Shown: positions 48,707 through 57,548, counted from the stretch's first letter. The stretch: 64,000 nt of DNA from Deefgea rivuli DSM 18356 (GCF_000620145.1 NZ_KK211082.1:57198-121197), one strand, 5' to 3'. Notes: generated by a model from the sequence alone, not told the origin. Program-made: numbers and translations.

Positions 48707-48825
48707 ATTCGCTAGCGAGCCAAAGTAGTTTGTTGTCGGCCGGAACACAGAAACCGGAATGTACTTATGTACATGAGGATTTCGAGTACCGCCCGACAGC
48801 AAAATACGCAGGCGCAGCAGCGAAT
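48707..48825. repeat. Structured repeat, copy 3 (gspF-gspG spacer)
   Basis: Outer arms ATTCGCT (48707-48713) / AGCGAAT (48819-48825), inner arms TGTCGG (48734-48739) / CCGACA (48793-48798), conserved loop CCGGA (48754-48758) / GAGGAT (48775-48780), terminal hairpin ATGTAC-TTAT-GTACAT (48759-48774). Same architecture and orientation as copies 1 and 2 with different stem sequences. Its right arm ends in the gspF stop codon region. Confidence 0.8.
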
Positions 48826-50027
48826 TACTTCACCAACTGATTCATCTCGAACACCGGCAACAAAATCGCCAGCACAATCACCATCACCACAGCGCCCATC
48901 ACGAGCACCATCAAGGGGCCGAGCAAGCTGGTGAAGGCGGTGACTTTGCGGTCGAGTTCTTTGGTTTGCTCAATCGATGCGCGATCGAGCATCAGCGCCA
49001 AGCGCCCTGTCGCTTCGCCGCTGGCGACCAGATGCAATAGCAGCGGCGGAAATTCATTCGCGCTTTTCATCGCACGCGCCAAGCTCACGCCTTCGCGTAC
49101 TTCGGCTGCCACTTCACCCACCGCACTTTGTAATTTCAAATTGCTCATCACGCCTTCAGCAGCATCGAGCGATTTAAGCAGTGGCACACCGCTGCCGACC
49201 AAAATCGCCAAGGTGCTGGCAAAGCGTGCGGTATTGGCGAGGCGATCCAAATAGCCGAGGATCGGCCATGTTAAACGCCAAACATGAAAGCGCAATTTCA
49301 GCTCGGGCTTTTTTAACGCATAAAATCCAGCGACACTAGCAATCATCGCCGCCAGCAAGACCCAGCCACCGGCGCTTTTGATCGCCGCGCTCGTCCACAA
49401 CAGCGCACGCGTGAGTAGCGGCAGCGTTTGTTTGGCTGATTCAAACACTTGCACCATTTGTGGCACCACCCACGTTAGCATGCCCAAAATCACCAAGGCC
49501 GACACAAACATCACCACGGCGGGATAAATAAACGCAATCGCAATTTTACTATTGAGCTCGCCACGCGCTTCCAAGTAGTCAGCCAAACGCTGCATCACGC
49601 CAGCGAGTTTGCCCGACTCTTCACCGGCTTTCACCAAGGTGCGGTACAGCATCGGGAATACACGCGGAAATTGCGCCATGCCGTTCGACAGCGGCATACC
49701 GGCCATCACGTCCGCACGCAATCCGGCCAAAACTTGGCGGGTTTTGTCTTGATCGGCTTGCTCGGCCAACACAACTAATAGCTCGTCTATCGTTAAACCC
49801 GCATCAAGCAGCGCCGAAAATTGCCGCGTTAGCGTTGCAAGATCTTGGCTGGATAATTTTAAGCGCGCAGCTTGGCCCACAGCGGCGGTGGATTCGCTCA
49901 CACACGTCGCCAGCAAACCTTGCTCACGCAACAGGCTACGGGCGTGACGCGGTGAATCGGCGTCGATTTGGCCGGATGTCTCTTTTCCCCCGATCAAGGG
50001 AATAGCTTGGAAACGAAATGCAGTCAC
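48825..50027 (-). CDS. gspF: Type II secretion inner-membrane protein GspF
   Basis: About 400 residues from GTG 50027, which gives the family-type start TAFRFQAIPLIGG; the longer frame begins with TTG at 50072, and neither has a strong ribosome site. Two repeated T2SF domains (about 65-190 and 268-390) with membrane segments near 165-190, 215-240 and 370-395. GspF links the ATPase GspE to pseudopilus assembly. First gene of the minus-strand gspF-G-H-I-J-K series. Confidence 0.92.
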   Translation of the reverse strand: MTAFRFQAIPLIGGKETSGQIDADSPRHARSLLREQGLLATCVSESTAAVGQAARLKLSSQDLATLTRQFSALLDAGLTIDELLVVLAEQADQDKTRQVLAGLRADVMAGMPLSNGMAQFPRVFPMLYRTLVKAGEESGKLAGVMQRLADYLEARGELNSKIAIAFIYPAVVMFVSALVILGMLTWVVPQMVQVFESAKQTLPLLTRALLWTSAAIKSAGGWVLLAAMIASVAGFYALKKPELKLRFHVWRLTWPILGYLDRLANTARFASTLAILVGSGVPLLKSLDAAEGVMSNLKLQSAVGEVAAEVREGVSLARAMKSANEFPPLLLHLVASGEATGRLALMLDRASIEQTKELDRKVTAFTSLLGPLMVLVMGAVVMVIVLAILLPVFEMNQLVK

Positions 50028-50352
50028 GGAAGGTCGCTTGAAAAGGCTGGCGGATAAATAAAAAACAAACAAACTCTGCGTTGCGGCATCTCGCCCTGCA
50101 TAATTTGTGTCGTTACTTAGCCCGAAATTCTTAAAAAAAAATCAAAATAGCAGATGAATGCCATATTACAGTCATCTATATGTGATTCAATGCCGATGAA
50201 TGATGAATATTTCGATGATATTACTATTGTTGATGTAAAATTTTCTACTTTCCCGTATGAGTTCGCTGCGAATATTTCACAGCATTGAATAAAAACGTCA
50301 ATCTACCGCGCAGTTTACGCCGCAGAGATGACGATTATAAGTAATTAGATAA

Positions 50353-50436
50353 GCAAAAGTTTTCTTACATCGTTGTTTCCCGAGTCGTACTCGATGTACT
50401 GCCTGCGGCTTCGATGCCTTGCCATAAAACTTTTGC
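50353..50436 (-). repeat. Structured repeat, subfamily 2 (gspF-gspC spacer)
   Basis: Outer arms GCAAAAGTTTT (50353-50363) / AAAACTTTTGC (50426-50436) are perfect over 11 bp; inner CATCG (50368-50372) / CGATG (50412-50416); terminal hairpin GTAC-TCGAT-GTAC (50387-50399). On the minus strand it carries the same CAAGGCAT motif before the inner stem as copies 1 and 2. Confidence 0.8.
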
Positions 50437-50460
50437 ACGAGTACTTTATTCTGGGTACAA

Positions 50461-50495
50461 AATATTCCCGCATCGCTGCTGGAATATTTTTTTCT
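50461..50495 (+). terminator. Hairpin with T-run before gspC
   Basis: AATATTCC (50461-50468) / GGAATATT (50481-50488), 12-nt loop, followed by Ts. It may end a short transcript of the upstream repeat or attenuate gspC; which is unknown. Confidence 0.45.
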
Positions 50496-50553
50496 TCGTA
50501 CTGAAACCACGTTCAGTTAAATAAAACTACACAGCGTTGCTGCCATTAGGACT

Positions 50554-51342
50554 ATGTCTTTTTCTTTAAAACATCTCGCGCAAATCACCCAATATGGCGC
50601 AGTTGCACTTCTAATCTGGCTTGGCGCCGGGCTCGTTTGGCAATTACTGAGCCCCACCCCGCACAGCGCAGCATTGCGCTTAGCACAGGAAGCGCCCAAA
50701 TCATTTAACCCTGATGCGGTACTGCGTTTATTTAAAAGCAGCACGACGACAACGGTTGCCAATGAAGCCGGCAGCTTAACATTAAAAGCACTGATTTCAG
50801 GCCACTCAGGGATTGCGATTATCGAAGGCCTTGAAGCCAGCGCTGTCGCGGTGAAAGTCGGTGGCGATCTCGGTCAATACGGCACACTGCTCGCGACAAA
50901 TCGTGATCACATCGTGCTTGAGCATCAAGGCGTGCAAAGAAAAGTCTATTTACCGGCCTCTGCTGTGGCAAGTAGCAACAACGCCCCCATTACCGTTCAG
51001 CCAACGGCAGTCGCAGTATCCAATCCGGTATCACCGTCGATTACTTTAACGCGTGGCCAGTTAACTGGCATTTTACAAGGCGGCAATCTCGCCAATTGGA
51101 GCAAAGGGCTGAACACCAGCGCAGCAGGCGGAATTGTCGTTGAACAAGCCAGCCAGCAGCAATTGGCTCAAGTACTGCAATTGCGCGATGGCGATATTTT
51201 AAAAGCGATTAATGGCCGCCCGCTCAATAAGCTCGATGATTTATCCTTGCTGTATGGCGCATTTAGCCAACAAACTAATCTCACGTTGCAAATTCAACGC
51301 CAAGATCAACCTCAATCAATTAGCTACACTGTTAACCCATAA
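50554..51342 (+). CDS. gspC: Type II secretion inner-membrane protein GspC
   Basis: 262 residues. One N-terminal membrane segment (about 12-32, AVALLIWLGAGLVWQLL), the homology-region domain at about 65-135 (LKALISGHSGIAIIEGL) that contacts GspD, and a C-terminal PDZ domain (about 175-260, LRDGDILKAINGRPL). It connects the inner-membrane platform with the secretin. gspD begins 5 bp after the stop; gspE follows: a gspC-D-E operon. Confidence 0.93.
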   Translation: MSFSLKHLAQITQYGAVALLIWLGAGLVWQLLSPTPHSAALRLAQEAPKSFNPDAVLRLFKSSTTTTVANEAGSLTLKALISGHSGIAIIEGLEASAVAVKVGGDLGQYGTLLATNRDHIVLEHQGVQRKVYLPASAVASSNNAPITVQPTAVAVSNPVSPSITLTRGQLTGILQGGNLANWSKGLNTSAAGGIVVEQASQQQLAQVLQLRDGDILKAINGRPLNKLDDLSLLYGAFSQQTNLTLQIQRQDQPQSISYTVNP

Positions 51343-51346
51343 ATCC

Positions 51347-53458
51347 ATGAAAAAACTATTGATTGCCGCGCTGCTTTGCAGCCAAGTCGGTTTCATCAAC
51401 CAAACCGCTTTTGCTGCTGACGATGCCAGCGAAAAAATCATGCTCAATTTCGTTAACTCCGATATTGAAACCACAATTAAAGCAATGAGCCTGATTACGG
51501 GTAAAAACTTTATTATTGATCCGCGCGTTAAAGGCACGATCAATATCGTTTCGACCCAACCCGTCGCCAAAGATCTGGTGTATCCGATTTTGCAATCAGC
51601 ATTGCGCCAAGCCGGTTTTGCGACTGTGCAAAGCAACGGCGCAATCAAAATTCAGCCAGAAGCCGACAGCAAGACACTCAGCAATAAAACTTTGCTGCGC
51701 GGTGAAAATGCCAACGGCGAGCAAATCATTACGCAGATTTTTAATCTGAATAATGAAAGCGCCAATCAAATGGCGACGATGCTGCGTCCTTTGGCAACGC
51801 CCAATAGCCTGATTAGCGCCTATCAATCAGGCACCAGCAATACGCTGGTGATTACCGATTACGCCGATAATATTCGCCGCCTTTCGCGCATTATCGACAA
51901 TATCGATCAACCCAAAAATACCGATGTTTTTACCATCAAACTAATCAACGCTTCGGCTTTAGATGTCGCGCAAAACATCGCTCGCCTAATGCCTGAAGTA
52001 ACCGTACAAGCCGGTGGCGCGCCGATTCCGCCTGCCGATGGTGTACGCCGCTCGATTGTAGTACCTGATCCACGCGGCAATCGCTTAATGATCCGTGCAC
52101 TGAATGCCGCACAAGCCAGCCAATTGCGCCAATTGGTGAAAAGCTTAGACGAAGCGGCAACGACCGATAGCGCGATTAATGTGGTTTATCTGCGTAATGC
52201 CGAAGCGAGCAAACTCGCGAGTACGCTCAAAGGCCTACTCACCGGCCAAGACAGTGCAGAAACACCAAGCACGAGCAGCAATACCAGCTCGACCAGCAGC
52301 AGCAATAATTCGATGCAAAGCACCGCAGCGCCCGCCACCAATACAGCGACCAACATCCAAATTGCGGGCGCATCGGTGCGGATTCAAGCTGATAGCACGA
52401 CCAACTCACTGATCATCACCGCACCACAGAATATTTATAATAATTTACGCTCAGTGATTGAAAAACTCGATGTGCGCCGCTCACAAATTTACGTTGAAGC
52501 AATGATTGCCGAAGTGAATTTATCCAAGCTTTCTGAGTTTGGTTTTCAATGGCTAGTTGCAGGTGGTAACGATAAAGTCGGCGCTGGTGGCGTCAGCAAT
52601 CTGAACCCTGGCGCTGGCGGCTTGGGCAATATTATCAGCAATATTTTAGCCAAAACCCCTGCGGGGATTCCTGCAGGCTTGACGATGGGTTTGTTTAATG
52701 GCGATCCACGTGACGGCAGCGCCTCGCTCGGCCTACTCGCCTCAGCACTGCAAAGTACCGGTAATGGCAATGTGCTCTCCACGCCTAATCTACTGATGCT
52801 GGATAACGAAGAAGCCAAAATCACCGTCGGCCAAAATATTCCGATTATTACTGGTTCACAAAATGGGACTGGCGCGAATGCCAATCCTTTTGTGTCGGTT
52901 GAACGTAAAGATGTCGGGATTAAACTGCGCGTTCGCCCGCAAGTCTCTGAGGGCGGCGTGATTACGCTGAATGTGTATCAAGAAGTCTCCAGCGTGGACA
53001 CGTCTTTAAATACCAATGGCGCGGGCTTGGCGACCAAGGTGCGCACGATCGAAACCAAAGTGCTGGTCGATGATGGGCAAATTGTCGTGCTCGGTGGCTT
53101 GATCGAAGATCGCGTGACCAATAACGACAGCCAAGTACCCGGCTTGGGTGATCTGCCTTATTTGGGGCATTTATTTAGATACGAAAATCGCAAGTATGAA
53201 AAAGTTAACCTGATGATTTTCTTACGCCCTGTTGTGATTCGCGATGGCGCAGCCAATAGCCAATTGGCCGATGATAGATACCAATATCTACGCAAACAGC
53301 AAGGTGATTTCAAAGTGGGCGAGCACTGGTTCTTGCAAGATATGCCAAAGGTTCAGCTACCTGATCGCTTACCCGAAGCGGGTAAATCGGTTTATTCACC
53401 GCAGCCGAAAGCCAGCGCGCCAGCTGTAGCTCCTGCGCCCACTGCGACTCAACAATAA
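51347..53458 (+). CDS. gspD: Type II secretion outer-membrane secretin GspD
   Basis: 703 residues from ATG 51347; a much longer frame from 51212 runs inside gspC and is not the start. Signal peptide ends at AFA (about residue 23). N0 domain (about 30-100), N1-N3 domains with a Ser/Thr/Asn-rich low-complexity loop (about 305-335) in N3, secretin core with VGQNIPIITGS and VLGGLIEDR, and a C-terminal S-domain-like tail. It forms the outer-membrane channel. It needs a pilotin, not found in the window. Confidence 0.95.
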   Translation: MKKLLIAALLCSQVGFINQTAFAADDASEKIMLNFVNSDIETTIKAMSLITGKNFIIDPRVKGTINIVSTQPVAKDLVYPILQSALRQAGFATVQSNGAIKIQPEADSKTLSNKTLLRGENANGEQIITQIFNLNNESANQMATMLRPLATPNSLISAYQSGTSNTLVITDYADNIRRLSRIIDNIDQPKNTDVFTIKLINASALDVAQNIARLMPEVTVQAGGAPIPPADGVRRSIVVPDPRGNRLMIRALNAAQASQLRQLVKSLDEAATTDSAINVVYLRNAEASKLASTLKGLLTGQDSAETPSTSSNTSSTSSSNNSMQSTAAPATNTATNIQIAGASVRIQADSTTNSLIITAPQNIYNNLRSVIEKLDVRRSQIYVEAMIAEVNLSKLSEFGFQWLVAGGNDKVGAGGVSNLNPGAGGLGNIISNILAKTPAGIPAGLTMGLFNGDPRDGSASLGLLASALQSTGNGNVLSTPNLLMLDNEEAKITVGQNIPIITGSQNGTGANANPFVSVERKDVGIKLRVRPQVSEGGVITLNVYQEVSSVDTSLNTNGAGLATKVRTIETKVLVDDGQIVVLGGLIEDRVTNNDSQVPGLGDLPYLGHLFRYENRKYEKVNLMIFLRPVVIRDGAANSQLADDRYQYLRKQQGDFKVGEHWFLQDMPKVQLPDRLPEAGKSVYSPQPKASAPAVAPAPTATQQ

Positions 53459-53462
53459 AAAT

Positions 53463-54932
53463 ATGACGATTGTTTCTTATAGTTATGCACGCGAGTTTGG
53501 CGTTTTTGATGGCGATACAGTCGATGACGTGACCGCAATCATCATGCGCCAAGGTGCAAGCATCGCTGCACTGGGCGAATTGCGCCGCAAAATGACTCAC
53601 AGCCAATTGCACGTTTTAGCCAGCGATGCATTTGATGCCCGTCTCACGCAGCACTTCAACAACAGTCGTGATAGCAGCGCGATGAATATGGTCGACGATA
53701 TCGAGGAATCGGCCGATCTAGCGCGCCTCGTGCAAGACATGCCCGAAGTGTCTGACTTGATGGAAGCGACTGAATCGTCGCCCGTCATTCGGCTGATTAA
53801 TGCCATTTTCACCGAAGCGCTACGCGAAAATGCATCCGATATTCATATCGAACCGTTCGAAACGCGCTCCGTCGTGCGTTACCGCGTGGATGGCAGCTTG
53901 CGCGATGTGGTTGAGCCCAATCGTGCGCTGCATGCGGCGTTGGTATCGCGGCTCAAAGTGATGGCGGCGCTGGATATCGCCGAAAAACGCTTACCGCAAG
54001 ACGGTCGTATTAATCTGCGCATCGCGGGTCGTCCCGTCGATATTCGTGTTTCGACCTTGCCCACTGGCCACGGCGAGCGCGCGGTGCTGCGTTTACTGGA
54101 TAAATCCGCTGGACGTTTGCAACTGGCCAAACTCGGCATGGCGGAAAAAACGCTCAAGCCACTGAATCAATTGCTCGCGTCACCGCACGGCATTGTGCTG
54201 GTGACGGGGCCGACTGGCTCGGGGAAAACGACGACTTTATACGCGGCGCTGGGCAGCATGGATGCCAAAAACAGCAATATCATGACTGTGGAAGATCCAA
54301 TCGAATACGATCTGGATGGCATCGGCCAAACCCAAGTTAATACGCGCATCGAGATGAGCTTTGCCCGCGCACTGCGCGCTATCCTGCGCCAAGATCCCGA
54401 TGTGATTATGATCGGTGAAATCCGCGATTTAGAAACTGCGCAAATCGCCGTGCAAGCTTCGCTCACCGGCCATTTGGTACTCGCGACACTGCACACCAAC
54501 GACGCCGCTAGCGCCATCACCCGTTTGGTCGATATGGGCATCGAGCCATTTTTGCTCGCATCATCGACGATAGGCGTGCTGGCACAGCGTTTGGTGCGTA
54601 CGCTGTGTATCGAATGCAAACAAGGGTATATAGCTAGCAGCGATGAGCTAAAAGAGCTAGAGCTAAATACCCAAGAAAAAATTACTTTATATCGCGCCGT
54701 CGGTTGCCCGCATTGCGCGCAAACCGGCTATCGTGGCCGTACTGGGATTCATGAATTATTGGTCGTTGATGAAGCAATGCGCACGCAAATTCATAACGCG
54801 GCCAACGAGCAAGATATTCGCAGCTACGCGGAAAGTATCGGCATGAGTAGCTTACGCAAAGATGCACTTGCGCGTGTATTGGAAGGCAAAACCAGCGTCG
54901 AAGAAATGCTTAGAGTGACTCGTAGTCAGTAA
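53463..54932 (+). CDS. gspE: Type II secretion ATPase GspE
   Basis: 489 residues. N-terminal GspL-binding domain, then the secretion ATPase core: Walker [11 protein letters not shown] (about 246), Asp box, Walker B DVIMIGEIRD, His box, and the C-terminal zinc-binding motif CIECKQGY...CPHCAQTG (two CxxC pairs, about 380-422). It energises pseudopilus assembly. Starts 4 bp after gspD. Confidence 0.96.
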   Translation: MTIVSYSYAREFGVFDGDTVDDVTAIIMRQGASIAALGELRRKMTHSQLHVLASDAFDARLTQHFNNSRDSSAMNMVDDIEESADLARLVQDMPEVSDLMEATESSPVIRLINAIFTEALRENASDIHIEPFETRSVVRYRVDGSLRDVVEPNRALHAALVSRLKVMAALDIAEKRLPQDGRINLRIAGRPVDIRVSTLPTGHGERAVLRLLDKSAGRLQLAKLGMAEKTLKPLNQLLASPHGIVLVTGPTGSGKTTTLYAALGSMDAKNSNIMTVEDPIEYDLDGIGQTQVNTRIEMSFARALRAILRQDPDVIMIGEIRDLETAQIAVQASLTGHLVLATLHTNDAASAITRLVDMGIEPFLLASSTIGVLAQRLVRTLCIECKQGYIASSDELKELELNTQEKITLYRAVGCPHCAQTGYRGRTGIHELLVVDEAMRTQIHNAANEQDIRSYAESIGMSSLRKDALARVLEGKTSVEEMLRVTRSQ

Positions 54933-55098
54933 TATTTACGCGATATGAGGCAATTAACCATCAGTAGAATCATTGACTTGGCAGCCTAACTTTCATAACA
55001 TCCACTTCAATTAGTAAGTTTTAAATAAAAAAACAATATCATTTAATCCAATTTTCAAATCGATCAAGTACATTCCCTTCACCGCCTAAGGATTCACC

Positions 55099-55323
55099 AT
55101 GCGCTACCTATATATCGCTTTGATTGTTATTTTGACCGCTGCAGTCGTGCTATTTAAATTTCAAAATCTCACCGCAGTCACCATCACGTTTTTTAACCTG
55201 AGCTTGACCATGCCAGCATCGCTGCTCGTTTTTGCGGTCTACGCCTTAGGCATGGTGACCGGCGGCGCGCTCCTGTCGTTATTACGGACATGGATTAACC
55301 GAGCAACACGTAAACCGTACTAA
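55099..55323 (+). CDS. LapA-domain (DUF1049) small membrane protein
   Basis: 74 residues with two membrane segments (about 4-20 and 38-62) and the motif FQNLTAVTITFFNLSLTMP between them, typical of LapA/DUF1049 proteins. LapA in E. coli works with LapB in controlling lipopolysaccharide synthesis, but the paralogue family is broad and no lapB is adjacent. A 165 bp gap separates it from gspE. Confidence 0.8.
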   Translation: MRYLYIALIVILTAAVVLFKFQNLTAVTITFFNLSLTMPASLLVFAVYALGMVTGGALLSLLRTWINRATRKPY

Positions 55324-55388
55324 ACCCATCGGGTCAAAGCGTCTTTTTCATCATCACTATTTTTAGTGAACCGCAAGGAGTTGTATTT

Positions 55389-55766
55389 ATGAGTAATTTT
55401 TGGGATGTATTTTGGCTCATCGCCGAAGCTTTTATTTTTATTGTTTATCTTTTCGTTCTATTTCATATCATTGCCGACTTGTTCCGCAACCATGAAATGT
55501 CGGGAATTAGAAAAGCATTCTGGATTATTGGTTTGATCCTGCCTGTGCCGTTTGTTGCTGTCATTTACATCTTGTGCCACGGCCGTGGCATGGCACAACG
55601 CCAACGCCAATCAATGGAACGCGTAAAATCAGATACTGATAATTACATCCGCCAAATCGCCGGCAAATCGCCAGCCGAACAAATCAGCGAAGCAAAAAGC
55701 TTGCTCGATGCAGGCACGATTACTGCGGATGAATTTGCTCAACTAAAAGCAAAAGCATTAGCCTAA
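55389..55766 (+). CDS. Membrane protein with PLDc_N-like helices and C-terminal SHOCT domain
   Basis: 125 residues. Two membrane segments (about 10-30 and 43-65) resemble the phospholipase-D nuclease N-terminal (PLDc_N) anchor; the C-terminal 30 residues match the SHOCT motif (EQISEAKSLLDAGTITADEFAQLKAKAL split: SLLDAGTITADEF then AQLKAKAL). SHOCT is a short oligomerisation domain. Function unknown. Ribosome site AAGGAG at 55375-55380 and its own terminator. Confidence 0.78.
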   Translation: MSNFWDVFWLIAEAFIFIVYLFVLFHIIADLFRNHEMSGIRKAFWIIGLILPVPFVAVIYILCHGRGMAQRQRQSMERVKSDTDNYIRQIAGKSPAEQISEAKSLLDAGTITADEFAQLKAKALA

Positions 55767-55791
55767 ACTCCTGACTTGAACGCCCCAAAAA

Positions 55792-55819
55792 AAGCCATCC
55801 GAATCGGATGGCTTTTTGT
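55792..55819. terminator. Terminator after the SHOCT gene (duplicate of 57473-57503)
   Basis: GCCATCC-GAATC-GGATGGC stem with A-run before and T-run after; practically identical to the hairpin at 57473-57503. Confidence 0.92.
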
Positions 55820-56066
55820 TGAAACATTCATTATTTAAAAAATCATCTACCTACCTTATGGCGACTCAGCATAACTACCTGCTGGCACTGGATTCGTATT
55901 AACGGGGCTAGATTAGAAATGCGCTACATCACCATCAACAAATAAATTCATTACAGAAGCACACTTAAAATTTACAAAAATTGCAAATAAACGTAAGTAA
56001 AAGTATCATCCACGCTAAGTATTACGTCACTAAGTATAAAAATACCAATTACTCAGGGGAATTAGC

Positions 56067-57377
56067 ATGGCCGTAAAATCAACGTTTGTATTATTACTTG
56101 GCTCCACCTTGCTATTAGCCGCTTGTGGTGGTGGCGACAACGTTACTGCTGAAGCTAAGCAAGACATTCAGAAAATCATTGAATCAAATACCAAAACCAT
56201 TTCATCGATCAACCCAAGTAATACTGATTTTAGTGATCTTGCTCCCTTTGGTGCCGCAGTGGGCAATGCGCGGATTGTATTTTTAACCGAATCCATTCAT
56301 GGCTCGGGCGATACAATGCTACTCAACACGCGTTTACTAAAATACCTGCACCAAGAAAAAGGTTTTGATGCCATTTTGATCGAAAGCGGTATGTTTGATT
56401 TAAGTCGGATGGTTGAAATGAAAGCCGAGCTTGGTGTTTCCTATCTCGATTCTGCACCAGGACGTATCTTTTTTGATTGGTCCAGAAATGAAGAAGGCCG
56501 CAAGATGGTCGAATATCTTGACACGACTTATGCAAGTACCCGTCCTTTGCAGTTAATCGGTATTGATGGTTTACAAGCTGGTGAAGCCTCAGTCAATGAA
56601 TTACAGCCACGTTTTGAAGATTATCTAAAATCAATTAGCTCAACGATCCCCCAATCCGCCAATTGGCCAACTTATAAAAAAGTGGTGAGTTTAATCGCCA
56701 ATCTAAGCGATAAAACACCGCCAAGCAGCGCAGATTTAGCCACCTTCAAGCAAGTCAGCATGAGCTTAGAGGCGGCACTTTGCGATACCCCTTATGTTTC
56801 TGGTGAACTGCCGCTGAAATCAAAAAGCTATTGGTGCCGGATGACCAGAACCATCATGAATGAGACCGATTATTTGTGGAATAAAACTGGCGGCCTAGAT
56901 CATATACCTCGGGATAAATCACAAGCAGCCAATGCACAATGGTGGTTGGAGGGGCCGCTCAAAGGGAAGAAAGCAGTGATCTGGACGCATGCAGCGCATG
57001 GTCTATCAGAGCGCGGCGCAATAGACGAAACCAACACGGGATCGGAAATGAAAAAGTATTACCCCGGTCAAATCCATACCACGCTCACCACGAATAGCTC
57101 CGCTTTCCGCTGCAAAACATGCCTACCAACGGCGCGTGATTTAGAGTTTTATCTACAGCCGAGTCAAAAACATTTGTATCTAGCCTATCCAAGCGACCCA
57201 GCCACACAAACGCTATTAAGTAGCCTTGCGATTCGCCAAACTAACTTTTCGCCAGTGATGCCGAATCACTTCAGCAAAGGTTACCAGAGTCTATTTTATA
57301 CACCGAGTGTGGGCGTGTATTCGACCGATTGGGTGAAATATCCAGCAAAAGCTTGGCCTCAGAAATTAGTCAACTAA
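56067..57377 (+). CDS. Erythromycin-esterase-family lipoprotein
   Basis: 436 residues. Lipoprotein signal with lipobox LLAAC (Cys about 20) followed by GGG. Erythromycin-esterase-like features: FLTESIHGSGD (about 71) matching the family's GExxHG region, ILIESGMFD (about 110) with the Glu, and WTHAAHG (about 307) with the catalytic-type His. Bacterial EreA/EreB are cytoplasmic, so a lipid-anchored member is noteworthy; its substrate may be another ester or lactone. The gene is flanked by two nearly identical terminator hairpins. Ribosome site AGGGGAA is present. Confidence 0.82.
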   Translation: MAVKSTFVLLLGSTLLLAACGGGDNVTAEAKQDIQKIIESNTKTISSINPSNTDFSDLAPFGAAVGNARIVFLTESIHGSGDTMLLNTRLLKYLHQEKGFDAILIESGMFDLSRMVEMKAELGVSYLDSAPGRIFFDWSRNEEGRKMVEYLDTTYASTRPLQLIGIDGLQAGEASVNELQPRFEDYLKSISSTIPQSANWPTYKKVVSLIANLSDKTPPSSADLATFKQVSMSLEAALCDTPYVSGELPLKSKSYWCRMTRTIMNETDYLWNKTGGLDHIPRDKSQAANAQWWLEGPLKGKKAVIWTHAAHGLSERGAIDETNTGSEMKKYYPGQIHTTLTTNSSAFRCKTCLPTARDLEFYLQPSQKHLYLAYPSDPATQTLLSSLAIRQTNFSPVMPNHFSKGYQSLFYTPSVGVYSTDWVKYPAKAWPQKLVN

Positions 57378-57408
57378 TGAGCTAAGTCGATCAGTAAACG
57401 TATTTGCA

Positions 57409-57439
57409 GCCTTGTTTCGCCTTGTCATAAAACTTCTGC
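57409..57439 (-). repeat. Truncated structured repeat, subfamily 2
   Basis: On the minus strand it reads GCAGAAGTTTTATGACAAGG, then CGAAACAAGGC: the left half of the element at 50353-50436 with two substitutions. The right half and central hairpin are missing. Lies between the esterase-like gene and the second copy of the terminator. Confidence 0.7.
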
Positions 57440-57472
57440 ACGATTCACGATTACTTGTATGCAGCATCCAAC

Positions 57473-57503
57473 AAAAAAGCCATCCGAATCGGATGGCTTT
57501 TTG
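57473..57503. terminator. Terminator (duplicate of 55792-55819)
   Basis: Same GCCATCC-GAATC-GGATGGC hairpin with flanking A and T runs. It can serve both the esterase-like gene (plus) and gspN (minus). Confidence 0.92.
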
Positions 57504-57548
57504 TATTTCAGTGCGCCGTACAAATTTGCACCGCACGGCACAGGCAGA

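Larger units (their letters stand above)
50028..50553. other. Divergent region between gspF and gspC
   Basis: About 525 bp. Left part AT-rich; 50353-50436 is a structured repeat; 50461-50495 holds AATATTCC / GGAATATT followed by seven Ts on the plus strand, which looks like a terminator but precedes gspC. No supported gene; open frames here run through the repeat. Confidence 0.6.

Noticed and set aside
50298-50510. 70-residue minus-strand frame in the gspF-gspC gap
   Set aside because: It runs through the structured repeat and has no ribosome site or protein-like composition.
51212-51346. Extended GspD N-terminus beginning inside gspC
   Set aside because: The true signal peptide begins at ATG 51347; the extra residues are gspC read in another frame.
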